Shown one piece after another: positions 1-11,393 of a DNA stretch of 64,000 nt (position 1 is the first letter of the stretch; each line of letters starts with the position of its first letter). The stretch covers positions 157,061,753 through 157,125,752 of the forward strand of contig NC_133123.1 of assembly GCF_033568475.1 (NCBI RefSeq), read 5' to 3'. The translations under genes and the position numbers were made by a program. The notes under the pieces are model-generated. The model was not told the DNA's origin. It saw nothing but the letters and a program-made list of their open reading frames with translations, and did no database searches. The stretch comes from Henckelia pumila (taxonomy: Eukaryota; Streptophyta; Magnoliopsida; Lamiales; Gesneriaceae).

Positions 1-2
1 TA

Positions 3-200
3 CTTGCTAAAAAATTCACTTTGAAGGTTGATAACACTCAGGTAAAAGCTTTCCTAAGGAATAAGATTGAATCTAAACCTGAGAAAGCTAGGTTATTAAG
101 ATGGCAAGCTTTATGTCAAAATTATATTTTTGATATTGTTATTATTAAATCTCATGAAAATATTCTTGCAGATTTCTTAACAAGAGATGGAAGGAAGTGA
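3..200 (+). pseudogene. Endogenous caulimovirid RNase H, C-terminal end
   Basis: An open frame enters from the left edge of the window and ends at TGA 198-200. It encodes about 65 residues typical of the end of a plant pararetrovirus (Caulimoviridae) reverse transcriptase/RNase H. The seen features are an arginine- and tryptophan-containing block followed by a tyrosine-rich strand, then the terminal motif HENILADFLTRD, where the Asp of ADFLTR is the last conserved RNase H position. The enzyme copies pregenomic RNA into DNA in the virus. Here it is an old genomic copy whose upstream part lies outside the window. The frame overlaps the next one (ATG at 187) by 14 bases, a compact viral arrangement. 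A Ty3/gypsy origin is less likely, because those RNase H domains normally run on into integrase. Confidence 0.7.
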
Positions 201-536
201 CGTAGATTCCATCATGAAAATGCAGAGGCACCTCAGGGAACACCTTGGGTTGCTTCAAACCGAGTTCAACCAGCTTGTCATAAGTGCCGATATGGCGGGC
301 AGGTTACAACAAGCTGGTCGGATCAAAGTATCCAATCGAATCACAGGATGTATGCAAGCTCAAACTCAACTATGGGCTGCTATTCAAAGGCCAATTATGC
401 GTGCCATAGAAAAACCATTGGTTTCTCAAAAATAAGAAATATTAAAACCATTGGTTTTACAAAAACAAGAAATACAGCCACCAGTTGTAAAACAATATGT
501 TGAGGATTCTAATACTCAAGAAACAAGCGCTAATCT
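187..536 (+). pseudogene. Caulimovirid downstream ORF, 5' part
   Basis: An ATG at 187, in a different frame from the RNase H it overlaps, opens an 82-codon frame that stops at 433-435. Reading on in the same region, the sequence is still protein-like (proline, glutamine and valine rich) up to 536, where a copia LTR begins. The predicted product is helical and polar, starts with a possible coiled-coil segment, and has no motif I recognise. Its position directly after RNase H matches the second ORF of two-ORF caulimovirids such as florendoviruses (family knowledge, not verified). The remainder lies beyond the copia insertion at 13203-14223. The stop at 433 suggests decay rather than a natural end. 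Confidence 0.5.
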
Positions 537-1269
537 TGAAAGAGTGGGTGCCCGGTTAGCCAACTTGTGACTAAGGGCTTTTATGACTCTATGTATAAAC
601 AATCTTTGTTTAATATAATTTACACTTTTATATTGGCATTTACTTTATCTTTTATCATATTATTATGTTGTGACGTATTATACGATGTTTAGATAAAGAC
701 ATTGAATATACTATAGTGCATGTAAGATGTGATAGTGCATATGGATGACTATCATGAAACACATCTTATAAACACTGTATATTCTAAACAGTTCCTAGTC
801 AATTGAGCCGTCCGCAAATAAGGATAAGGATAGCTCGAGATTGAGACTAGCATTTGCGATGCCGAGTACCACGTTTCATTGGTATGGAACATGGAGATGT
901 TCGAAGCATGCAAATGGATATTCATATGATGAATGATCGAACTACCCTATTCGGACTTTCCAAGTGGTTATCATTAATTGAGTGGATAAGTCCGCGGTTT
1001 TGGTTGTACACCATTAGTCCTTACTACTTGAAACATCATGGAGACTCTATATGCTAGTACTGTACTTTGACTCGTTGATAGTTATACTTTTATTACATTT
1101 GTTAATGTCATTTTGTTGTTATTTTGCATTAGTTTACATGTTTTATTTTTGCATTTGGTTCGTATTACATTTTCCGTGTTTGTATGATTGGTTTCTCGTT
1201 TTTTTTGGTTAGGTTAAATATTTTGGCCGACTAGGACGGAACTTTGGAGGCATGGAAATGCTGGAAATT

Positions 1270-1475
1270 TCTTAAGATTTTACAGCCGCTCGATCCGCAG
1301 CTCTTTACCGATCGAGCGGGCGCCTGATTTCAAAGACAGTAGCTGTGAAGATTTTTCAGCCGCTCGATCTGCAGACTTTTACCGATCGAGCGGCGTACGT
1401 GTTTTTAAGGCAGTAGGTTAGGGAATTTTAGCTCGCTCGATCCGCAGGATGTTGCCGATCGAGTGGGCGTCGCTA
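1270..1475. repeat. Three imperfect palindromic units in the solo LTR
   Basis: Three related segments of roughly 85 bases each begin with a GCTCGATC(C/T)GCAG block and close with a CCGATCGAG(C/T)GGGC-like block. CGCTCGATC and GATCGAGCG are reverse complements, so every unit can fold on itself. No ORF is present. The segment stands out as GC-rich against AT-rich flanks. Confidence 0.7.
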
Positions 1476-2393
1476 TTCGGGAAAAATTTTATATTTTTGG
1501 AAACTTTGTTATTTTAGTCTCTAGCCTTTATTAGACTTTTATTCCGATTTGGAGGGATTATTATCAGACTTTTGGGAGGATTCTTGGGAGGCTAGGTTTT
1601 GTTCTTCAATTTTTTCTCTAGTTTTCTTTTCTTCTTTGAATTTTTCTTGAGTTTTCATGAATCGTTGTAGCAAAACCTTTTATAATTGGTTGAGGGAGAC
1701 GAAACCTTGATATATTTAATTCATGAGATTCGATTCGTAGTGTTTAATTCTTGTTAAGTATCAATAATTGATCTGGTTTATTTTATGTTTGTATGCGAGA
1801 TTTTAGGATTGGTCATCTTAGGATTTTGTTTTGCAAACTATAGCTAAATTAGAATTCAAATCCGTAATTGTTTGAACAATCTAATTTGCGAAGCAACTAC
1901 GTTGATATTTTCTGCTGTTGAATTTATTAAATTGTAAGATCAATTATTGACTAGGCTAAATACAACCGCTGGTGTTTGTGTTGTCTAGGTTCGTCAGTTT
2001 TACTAGTTTGAATGCTACCGTGGATTTAAATCTAGATTGCTGTTATCAGGTTAATTCATTGGTAAGGGTTAATTTAGAATGTTGTTTTCTAATTAACTAA
2101 AATTAAGGTGAAACAGGAATTGAATTTTCAATGATGAATATTTAATAGGATTAATTATTTTTAGTGAATCGATGATTGAATGAATGAATATCAAGGGTGT
2201 AGTCAACCGATACCAAGTCTCGTCTCTTATTGATTTCTCCAGTTTATTATTCAATCTTGCATGTTAGTGAATTTTAATTGTTTAAAAGTTTAAGTAGTTA
2301 ATCTCAAACTTCAAAACCCCCCTTTTATTTATTTAGAACGCATTAAATTTATCTTTTCTCGTGGGAACGATCTCTACTCACACTACTACATTT

Positions 2394-4254
2394 TGTTGGA
2401 AAACTCGGCTCTCAGATCAATCACGATTGATACCCGGTGCAGCGGAAGTTTAAAATTTTTAGTATGGAACAATTCCATAGTGTGGGTATCAACCGTTTAA
2501 CGATTAAATTATAAGTGTGTGTAAAATTAAATAACAATTATTAAATTTTACCTTCAATCTCGAAGCGAGATTATTGGACTCCAACAGATTTCTCTGCTCT
2601 TGTTGTCTCTCCCAGGAACTGATGAACTTCTTCAATCAGGTCCACGAATAGAGGTTTAATCCCTCTGATAGATTGCACTAGAAAATCTATCAGAAGTTTT
2701 CTACGAAGAGAATAAACGAATTTGATTCGCTATTCCAGACTGCAATTCAAAATCACAGACCGGAATTTCTCACGCAGAGAAGGGAGGGGGCGGCCGAATT
2801 TGAGAGAGAGGAGGCTAGGGTTTTCGAAAAACCTATCTCAAATTATGACCTGTTGTGTATAATTTCTGTACTGCAATAACTTATTTATAATGCAGGCCAC
2901 TAACACCTTAGGGCCCATTAGTCATAAGTTGAGGCCCGACAAGCAAAGTCCGCATGTTCAGAAATTAATATAAAATTCATCGTGACTCCGATTGATAAAC
3001 CGATTTTACCAATGTGCACAGAAACCATTTCTGCACATTTTAAAGTCAAGATAAATTTTCCTGAATCCGAATTCAGTGGTTTCAAAAAAATGTACATCCC
3101 TATGTCATTTTAGGAAATCCTACTCCCTTACTCTTATTTAAGAAGTCCAACTTCTTTATTCATTAAATTTAACTCTTTAAATTTAACTATCTCAACGGGG
3201 ATTAAAACTCCATTACACTGTGTGACCCTCAATGGTTCAGGGATACAGCTAGCCGTGGGCTCACAACTCCTTGTGACTCGGAACAACGATTTCCGACTTG
3301 CCCAACGAATCATGGTAAAGCGCCTAGCAACATCGCCCCATGATTCCCTAGGTATCACTGATAGTGCCTACAAGAACCAGTAGATTTTGGTTAGCATACA
3401 GTACGGTCCCTTCATCCATATATCCCGATCGAATCAACAACCATTGGTATATCGAGAGTCGCTCAAGATTCGATAACTATGCAATACATCTTGAAGATCA
3501 AATTAGTGACATCGCATGTGCTACTAAGAAACCATTTCTTAAATCACATCAAGTACTCTGGCCAGAGATTCGTCACACTAATATCTCCTCAGATCGCATA
3601 GGATATCCACACTCGCAAGTATGTGGTGAATCCTTGACAACAATGCATCGACTCCTATATGTGTTGTAACTGTACCCAATCTCGACACCTGATGACCCCC
3701 ATAGAGTCGGTAAACGAGTCAAAGCACAGTACTAGCATATAGAGTCTCCATGATGTTTCAAGTAGTAAGGACTAATGGTGTACAACCAAAACCGCGGACT
3801 TTATCCACTCGATAAGTGATAACCACTTGGAAAGTCCGGATAGGGTAGTTCGATTATTCATCCTATGAATATCCATTTGCATGCTTCGAACATCTCCATG
3901 TTCCCTACCAATGAAACGTGGTACTCCGCATCGCAAATGCTAGTCTCAAACTCGAGCGATCCTTATCCTTATTATCGGACGGCTCAATCGACTAGGAACA
4001 GTTTAGAATATACAGTGACTATAAGATGTATTTCATGATAGGCATCCTTATGTTCTACCACATCTTACATACACTATAGTATATTCAAGGTCTTTATCAA
4101 AACAACAATAGTATATCATAATATAACAATATGAAGAAAGATAAAGTCATTGCCATTAATAAAAGTTAAAATTATATTAAACAAAAGATCGTTTGTACAA
4201 AGAGTCATCAAAGCCCATAGCCACAAGTTGGCTCACTGGGCACCCACTCTTTCA
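2394..4254 (-). mobile_element. Solo LTR of the element A copia family, reverse orientation
   Basis: The segment reads TGTTGGAA...CTCTTTCA on the plus strand, the reverse complement of the TGAAAGAG...TTCCAACA LTR at 11312-13197. A perfect 5-bp target duplication, CATTT, lies at 2389-2393 and 4255-4259. At about 1861 bp it is close to the 1886-bp 3' LTR of element A. Having two intact ends with a duplication but no internal region, it is a true solo LTR formed by LTR-LTR recombination. Short ORFs inside it are not genes. Confidence 0.93.
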
Positions 4255-5669
4255 CATTTTTAGTGATTATATGATTGAGTTGGGTAATTTGGGCGTGACA
4301 CGATTAAGCGCTACCACTCATTTACCGATTCTATGAGGGTCATCGGGTGTCGAGATTGGGTGCAGTTACGACACATATAGGAGTCAATGCTTTGTTGTCA
4401 AGGATTCACCACAAGCTTGCGAGTGTGGATATCATATGCGATCTGAGGAGATATTAGTGTGACAAATCTATGGTCAGAGTACATGATGTGCTTTAGGTTA
4501 CTTGGTTTCCTAGTAGCACATGCAATGTTACTATTTGATCTTCAAGATGCATTGCATAGTTATCGAATCTCGAACGACTCTCGATGTACCAATGGTTGTT
4601 GATTCGATCGGGATATATGGATGAAGGGACCGTACTGTACGCTAACCAAAACCTACTGGTTCTTGCAGGCACTATCAGTGATACCTAGGGAATCATGGGG
4701 CGATGTTGCTAGGCGCTCTTACCATGATTCGATGGGTAAGTCGAAAATTGTTGTTCCGAGTCACAAGGATTTGTGAGCCCACGACTAGCTGTATCCCTGA
4801 ACCATTGAGGGTTACACAAGTAATGGATTACTAATCCCCGTTGAGATAGTTGAATTTAAAGAGTTAAATTTGGCAAAAGAGAAGTTGGACTTCTTAACTA
4901 AAGGTAGTGGAATTTCCTAAAATAACATAGTGATGGGCATTTTTGGAAATCACTGAATTCGGATTCAAAAAAATTATCTTGACTTTAAAAGGTGCAGAAA
5001 TGGTTTATGTGCACATTGGTGAAATCGGTTTTTCAATCGGAGTCAAGATGAATTTTATATTAATTTCTATAATAACAGGCTTGGCTTGTTGGGCTTAAGT
5101 TATGGATAATGGGCCCTAAGGAGTTAGTGTCCTATTAGACATATAACTTAATCCAGTACAGAAATTATATATAGTAGATGTAGGGGTTTTCGAAAACACT
5201 ACACAACATACATTGAAGTTTTCGAAAATCCTACAATAATTCCAAGTAGGAATTTTTGAAATTTCTTCTCCCTTTTGAGAGAAAATTCAGTCTGTGATTT
5301 TTGAAAAATTACATTCTGAATTGACAGATCAAATCTGTAAATCTCTTCGATAAATATCTGATTGATTTCTAGTACAATCAATCAGAGGGTTTTAGTTTTC
5401 TGTTCGTGGACCTAATTCAGGAGTTGATCGAGCGAGTCATCGGTTCCTGGGATTTACAACAAGAGCAGATTTAATCTGTTGGAGTCCATAGATCAAGTCA
5501 TATCTTGAAGAGGTAAAATATTAATTGTTATTATTATTTTACTTGTTGATTTGAATCGTAAGGATTTGATACTCATGATCTAGAATCGTTCTAGATCAGA
5601 AAATAAAAATTTTAAACTTCCGCTGCACCGGGTATCAGATCTGACTGGTCTGAAAATATGTTCCAACAG

Positions 5670-5685
5670 AGGTATCGGAGACAGG
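5670..5685 (+). other. Primer binding site of copia element A
   Basis: One base after the LTR end, the sequence AGGTATCGGAGACAGG resembles the plant initiator-tRNA-Met binding site (TGGTATCAGAGC followed by variable bases). Three positions in the conserved core differ, which fits a decayed element. Confidence 0.7.
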
Positions 5686-5787
5686 TTGTTCTCAGATCAA
5701 ACGATTAAAATTAATCGATTGTACAAAATTTAGGCCTCGGTTTATTGGAAAATAAAACAAAATTTTGAAAAATAAATTTGAAGGGAA

Positions 5788-5961
5788 CACGGGCAGCGAT
5801 CGTCGCTGCCCAGGGCAGCGATCCAGGGCAGCAATCGCCGCTGCCCAGGGCAACAATTTGATCGCTGCCTCGGGCAGCGACGGGCTGCCCAGGCTCCACG
5901 TGGGCTGCCCTATCCCACGTGGAGGCGGGGCTGCCCGGGAACGTCCCGGGCAGCCCGAAAA
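5788..5961. repeat. GC-rich GGGCAGC/GCTGCCC palindrome cluster in the copia leader
   Basis: GGGCAGC or its reverse complement GCTGCCC occurs about a dozen times within 170 bases, with further self-complementary stretches around CCACGTGG and CCCGGGAACGTCCCGGG. The region contrasts sharply with the AT-rich leader on both sides. Short ORFs on both strands here are by-products of base composition. It should fold strongly as RNA, and it sits where retroelements carry dimerisation and packaging structures; that role is inference. Confidence 0.75.
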
Positions 5962-7383
5962 ATTAAAATTATTTTTTTTAAGAATTTTAAATTTTTGAAA
6001 TTTTAGTTTTTTTTCCGATCGAAAATTGTTTTGATTAGTCCACGAGGCATCGGGTCAAATTTTTTGAGCCCAAAATTTTTAAAATTGATTTTTGGATAAA
6101 TTTAAACTTTTGGAAAATTTATAAATTTTATCCGTTAAATTATATTTTATAAAATTAATTATTTTGGTACAATTGATGATAAGATATGATCTTATGATGA
6201 TATAAGATAAAATTTGATTTTATCTTTCTAATTATGTTGTCATTGCATGTTATCCAATGATTTAATTATTGAATTAAATATTGGATAAGAGGATGATCGA
6301 TTGCCATGACCAATTTTTTAGGTGTATGTTAGGTTGTTTACATTTTGTTTTTATTATTGTTGTTGGGTTTTATTAATGGGCTTGGTTTATGGCCCAATTT
6401 GATTTATCATTTGTAATAAAAGTGGGTCTGGTTTATGGCCCGTTCCCACCCTTAAATATGTATCCCCTACTTGTAATCGAAATTTATTGTAAATTTATTA
6501 GACTTAGTGGGAGATAAATATTTGAAGACAATGGTGGGCCCAACAGCAATAAAGACCGAAGAAATGTAAATTGGAAGCTCGATGTAATAGGATTGCATTG
6601 CATACTTGCATATCACCTATGATTGGACTAAGACTTGTGATTGGCAACCACGAGTCGATTAGTTCTAGGAGTCGATCATCCTTTTATATAATATTCGATA
6701 TTATTGTTGTATGTATGTTAGACTAAATTGCATGAATCCCGCAAGCATACAAATATTGAATGATGAGACAAATTTTCAAAATTAAAATCTCTCATTTTAA
6801 ATATGATTTAAAATTGATATCAAGATTAACAAAAGGGAATTTAAATATTGTTTAAAAGTTCCTACCTTCCATCAACGATCAATGTATGAGATGCTACCCG
6901 CGGGCATGGTCCAGCTCATATTATTGGGGGGGCCCGTTCGTCTGAAATCTGTACATTGGATCGACACATGTTGTAAGTTGGGTGGAACTCCTATGGGATT
7001 GGCTCATATTATTGGGGATCCACATGGCAACCGTCCATCACAACTTAATATTGATGGGTAATCTTGACATGTCACAATAAACGGCGTCATATTATTGGGC
7101 TCTTATTGGACATGAGGTAAAAACATGGGGGTTGCTTTGGAAGAAATTGGGCTCTACCTTTTGAAAATTATGGTTGGCTGATATTATTCGGGACTATGAT
7201 TTGTCAATTGTACTCCATGTTCCCACTAAGGAAACCAGTTTTTCGTTTTCACTAGAGGGTGGTGAAATCGTTAAAATAGTGGGAGAGAAATTCATAAAAT
7301 TAAATCTCGCCATATTTTATGTCTTAGTAAATTAATTAAACAATCACTGATAATTGCCTGTTTCTTTTCAGTATTTCATTAAG
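5962..7383 (+). other. Untranslated leader of copia element A
   Basis: This is AT-rich non-coding sequence between the GC-rich cluster and the gag start. A CATATTATTGGG-like motif (sometimes GATATTATTCGGG) appears near 6928, 7005, 7087 and 7178, within repeated short phrases. No gene was seen. Confidence 0.6.
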
Positions 7384-9243
7384 ATGAATTCGCGCAATCC
7401 ACTATTCTCGATTCTCGAACAAAACAAACTGACTGGCGCAAACTATACGGAATGGTTCCGTAAGTTAAAGATTGTTCTTAGTTCAGAAAAAGTTTTCTAC
7501 GTGTTAGAAAAGCCTCCTCCGAAGGAAGCCCCGGCTAATACAAGTCCGGAAGAGTTGGCCAAACTTGATAAATGGTGGGACCATGATGTCAAGGCCAAAT
7601 GCTACATGCAGGCTTCGATGTCTGATGAACTTCAGAGGCGATTTGAGGATGCATTGAATGCTGGTGACATTCACAAGACCCTCAAGGAACTTTTTGGAGC
7701 TCAGTCAAGATCGGAGAGGTATGTCACCGTCAAAGAGCTCATGACATGCCGCATGCGAGATGGGACTTCGGTCCTTGAGCATGGGGTACACATGATTGGG
7801 CTCATTGAAAAGTTGGTAACACTCGATTTGACATTGGAGCACGAACTGAATGCGGACTTGTTACTTCTTTTTCTTCCTTCGTCGTTTGACGGCTTTGTGA
7901 TGAACTTCAATATGAACAAGATAGAGGCCACCCTTGAAGAGATGGTCAATATGCTTGTGACTTATGAGGCCACATTAAAGAATAATAAATCGGTACTCTT
8001 GGTAGGCTCCTCTTCTAACTCTAAGAAGGGGCCAAGTGGAAAGGGTAAGAAACGTTCTGCCCCACCCAAGAAAACTGTACCAAAGAAGAAGAACAAGACA
8101 AAGGCTTCAAATGTGAACAAATCTGAAGACGTTTGCCATCACTTCAAGAAACCCGGTCATTGGAAACGTAACTGCAAAGAATATCTCGAGCAGTTGCGAA
8201 CTGCAAAGGGTATGTTTTACATTGAAATAAATGTTTCACTTAATACTACTTCTTGGGTATTGGATACTGGATGTGGATCTCACATCTGCAATGATTTGCA
8301 GGTGATGACAAGAAGTCGTAAGCTTAGGATGGGTGAGACCCAGCTAAGGCTCGGAAATGGTTCTAGAGTTGAAGCCAAAGCTGTGGGAGACGTTTATTTA
8401 GTTTTGCAGAACGATTTTAAGTTATTTTTGAAAGATGTTTTATTTGTGCCAGATTTGGTTAAAAACATTATTTTTGTTTCTATGCTTAATAGAGATGGTT
8501 TTTCTTGCAATTTTGTGAATGGGATTTGCAATATTTACAAGAATGAATGTTTGATTGAATGTGGACAACTTGAAAACGATCTATATAACTTAAAATTAAA
8601 AGACGTACCAATCAATTATGTTGATAAACCGGCAACAACAAATAAAAGGAAAAACGATAGTCAAAACCCGGCAAATCTTTGGCATGCTAGGTTTGGTCAT
8701 ATTTCCTCAATGAGGATGAACAAGCTAGTGGGAGAGTGCATGTTTAATATGTCTGATATCAACTCTCTACCAACTTGTGAGTCCTGCCTAAAAGGAAAAA
8801 TGACTAAAACTCCTTTCAAAGGAAAACCTGAGCATAGTCAAAATCTGTTGGATTTGATCCATACAGATGTTTGCGGCCCATTTAGTATTGGTAATAAATT
8901 TGGTCACACCTACTTCATTACCTTTACTGATGATTATTCTAGGTACGGGTATTTATATTTGATGAAATATAAGTCTGAATCATTTGAAAATTTCAAAGAA
9001 TTCAAGGCTGAAGTAGAAAACAAACTAGGTAAGAGTATTAAAGCACTTCGATCGGATCGAGGTGGAGAATACTTAAGTACCGAGTTTTTGGACTATCTAA
9101 AAGAGAATGAGATTCTCTCTCAGTGGACTCCTCCTATGACACCTCAGTTAAATGTTGTTTTGGAGCGTCGCAATCGAACTTTATTGGACATGATTCGATC
9201 TATGATGAGCTTCACTGAGCTCCCACCTTTGTTTTGGGGCTAA
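7384..9243 (+). pseudogene. Copia element A gag-protease-integrase
   Basis: The first ATG is at 7384, giving a product that starts MNSRNPLFSILEQNKLTG, a typical copia gag (UBN2-like) N-terminus. A lysine-rich linker and a zinc knuckle follow at 8134-8175. Its second cysteine is replaced by phenylalanine (CHHFKKPGHWKRNC), which should impair zinc binding. The aspartic protease has DTGCGSH near 8260. The integrase zinc region (HARFGHI with CESCLKGK) and catalytic core (HTDVCGP, FTDDYSRYGY, RSDRGGEY) follow. The frame ends at a TAA at 9241-9243, directly after FWG, where copia integrases normally read Tyr-Ala. The stop splits the polyprotein, so no RT can be made from it. Confidence 0.88.
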
Positions 9244-11393
9244 GCACTTGAAACGGCGGTATTGTTGTTGAACAATGTCCACACCAAAGCAGTGAATAAA
9301 ACTCCATATGAGTTATGGAATGGCAAAGCTCCTAAGTATTCGTACTTGAGGATTTGGGGATGTCCTGCTTACGTGAAGCAGACAGTGGGAGATAAGTTGG
9401 ATAGTCGATCCACCTTATGTTATTTTGTAGGGTATTCGAAGAATTCAATCGGATATTATTTCTATCATCCTACTGAAACAAAAGTGTTTGTTTCAAGGAA
9501 TGTCACCTTCATGGAGAAGGAGTTCTTACTCGATAAGAAAGGCAAGATGATGGAACTCGAAGAAATTCGAGAAGAACCCAAAATACAAAATAACGTTCCC
9601 ACACCTCAGGAACCTATAGATTACACGCCTATTCCTAGAAGATCCGAGAGGACTTCTAGACCTCCTATTTGATATGGTCTTCTTCTTGAAGAGGATCAAA
9701 GTGAACCCGACATTGGATGTGATCCGAGAACCTTCAAGAAAGCAATTTCTGATGCTGATTCGAATTTATGGCTTGAAGCTATGCAGTCGGAAATAGACTC
9801 GATGCATACAAACCAAGTTTGTTCTTTAGTAGATCCTCCCAATGGAATTGTTCCAATAGGGTGTAAATGGATCTACAAGAGAAAACTTGGGCCTGATGGT
9901 AAGGTGCTGACCTACAAGGCATGATTGGTCGCAAAAGGTTATACTCAAAGACAAGGTGTTGACTATGATGAAACCTTTTTACCAGTCGCAATGTTCAAGT
10001 CCATAAGAATCCTTATTGTCATCGCAGCTTGGTATGACTACGAGATATGTCAAATGGATGTGAAGACTGCATTTCTTAATGGAAACATTAAGGAAGAGAT
10101 CTATATGATGCAGCCAGAAGGATTCACATCCATGGGAAGCGAGCATAAGGTATGCAAACTTCAGAGATCAATTTACGGTCTCAAACAGGCATCAAGAAGT
10201 TGGAACCAGAAATTTGATGAAACAATAAAGGACTTTGGTTTCATCAAGAACCCGGAGGAACCATGCGTGTACAAAAAGGTAGTTAAGGATGCTGTGACAT
10301 TCTTAGTACTTTATGTTGATGACATCCTACTAATTGGGAATGATGTAGGGATTTTGCAGTAAACAAAGATATGGTTATCAGGTAGATTTTCGATGAAGGA
10401 CTTAGGTGAGGCGTCCTATATTCTAGGAATACAGATCTATAGAGATAGATCTAAGAGAATGGTAGGACTCACTCAAGCAACCTACATCGACACCATATTG
10501 AAAAGGTTCTCTATGGATGAGTCCAAGAGAGGACATCTACCTATGTGTCATGGAGTTTCTCTATCCAAGTCTATGTCTCCCAAGACTGGCGAAGAGATAG
10601 AGAAAATGACACACGTACCATATGCGTCAGCCATAGGGAGTATCATGTATGGGATGATATCTACCAGACCGGATGTGGCCTATGCTCTGAGCGTCATGAG
10701 CAGATATAAAGCCAATCCCGGTCAAATGCATTGGAAAGCTGTGAAGGATATTCTTAAGTACTTAAGAAAAACTAAGAATGTATTCATGGTTTATGGGGGA
10801 AGAGAATTGAAATTGAAAGGCTATACCGACTCTAGCTTCCAAAGCGATGTGGATGACTCGAAATCAACCTCTGGATTTGTATTCATGCTCAATGGCGGTG
10901 CTGTCTCTTGGAAGAGTTCCAAGCAGGACACCACGGCGGATTCCACCACTGAGGCAGAATACATTGCAGCATCAGCTGCTGCTAAAGAGCCCGTTTGGAT
11001 GAGGAATTCGTCCAAGAGTTGGGGGTTATTCTTGAATCTGTTGGTCCAGTCCCGGTGTACTGTGACAACACTGGTGTCATTGCTCAGGCAAAGGAACCAA
11101 GGTCTCATCAAAGATCCAAACACATACTGAGGAAATACCACATCATCCGGGAGATCGTGGAAAGATGAGACATCACTGTCGAGAGAGTGGCCTCTACAGA
11201 CAATATCGCTGATCCACTTACTAAGCCCCTGCCAGGACCATTATTTGACAAACATCGCAAAGCAATGGGACTACTTAGTATGACTAGTTGGCTTTATAGC
11301 AAGTGGGAGATTGAAAGAGTGGGTGCCCGGTTAGCCAACTTGTGGCTAAGGGCTTTTATGACTCTATGTATAAACAATCTTTGTTTAATATAA
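9244..11393 (+). pseudogene. Copia element A integrase end, reverse transcriptase and RNase H
   Basis: This continues the polyprotein after the stop at 9243. It runs as broken open segments: the integrase C-terminus (9262-9672), RT from about 9690 with the active site YVDDILLIGND at 10312, and RNase H (TEAEY near 10950, ADPLTKPLPG near 11207). Disabling changes: a TGA at 9670-9672 and another near 9922, both reading as CGA to TGA; a TAA after 10359; a frame change near 11005; and a TGA near 11166. The last frame runs about 80 bases into the 3' LTR. RT copies element RNA in cytoplasmic particles in intact copies; this copy is dead. Confidence 0.88.
11299..11311 (+). other. Polypurine tract of copia element A
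   Basis: The purine-rich GCAAGTGGGAGAT ends directly at the 3' LTR start (TGAAAG at 11312), the expected position of the plus-strand primer in LTR retrotransposons. Confidence 0.65.

Larger units (their letters stand above)
1076..4316. mobile_element. Solo LTR, probable Ty3/gypsy type, carrying a nested insertion
   Basis: The sequence inserted in the copia LTR starts TGATAGTTATAC and ends GCTACCA, flanked by CTCGT/CTCAT (one mismatch). Without the nested element and its duplicated target it is about 1.4 kb and non-coding. Near 2360-2393 it has a GGGAACGATCTCTACTCACACTACTACA-like segment, a sequence I associate with the 3' part of plant Tat/Athila-type gypsy LTRs (recollection, not searched). 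No primer site or internal coding sequence is present, so it is a solo LTR left by recombination. Superfamily is uncertain; the boundaries are well supported. Confidence 0.7.
537..5668 (+). repeat. 5' LTR of copia element A, interrupted
   Basis: The LTR is made of 537-1075 and 4322-5668, which together match the uninterrupted 3' LTR at 11312-13197. The intervening 1076-4316 is a separate solo LTR, with the target duplication CTCGT at 1071-1075 and CTCAT at 4317-4321. Both ends of the LTR are preserved (TGAAAG and TTCCAACA). Point differences from the 3' copy are scattered, so the element is not recent. Confidence 0.9.

Noticed and set aside
854-1057. 67-codon frame repeated identically at 11629-11832
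   Set aside because: It lies in the copia LTR and recurs only because the LTR is duplicated; no protein features.
3364-3669. 101-codon frame
   Set aside because: It falls within the inverted solo LTR; the same LTR segment elsewhere does not keep it open.
5765-5998. Frames on both strands in the GC-rich leader
   Set aside because: Produced by GGGCAGC/GCTGCCC repetition; no start context and not conserved in type.
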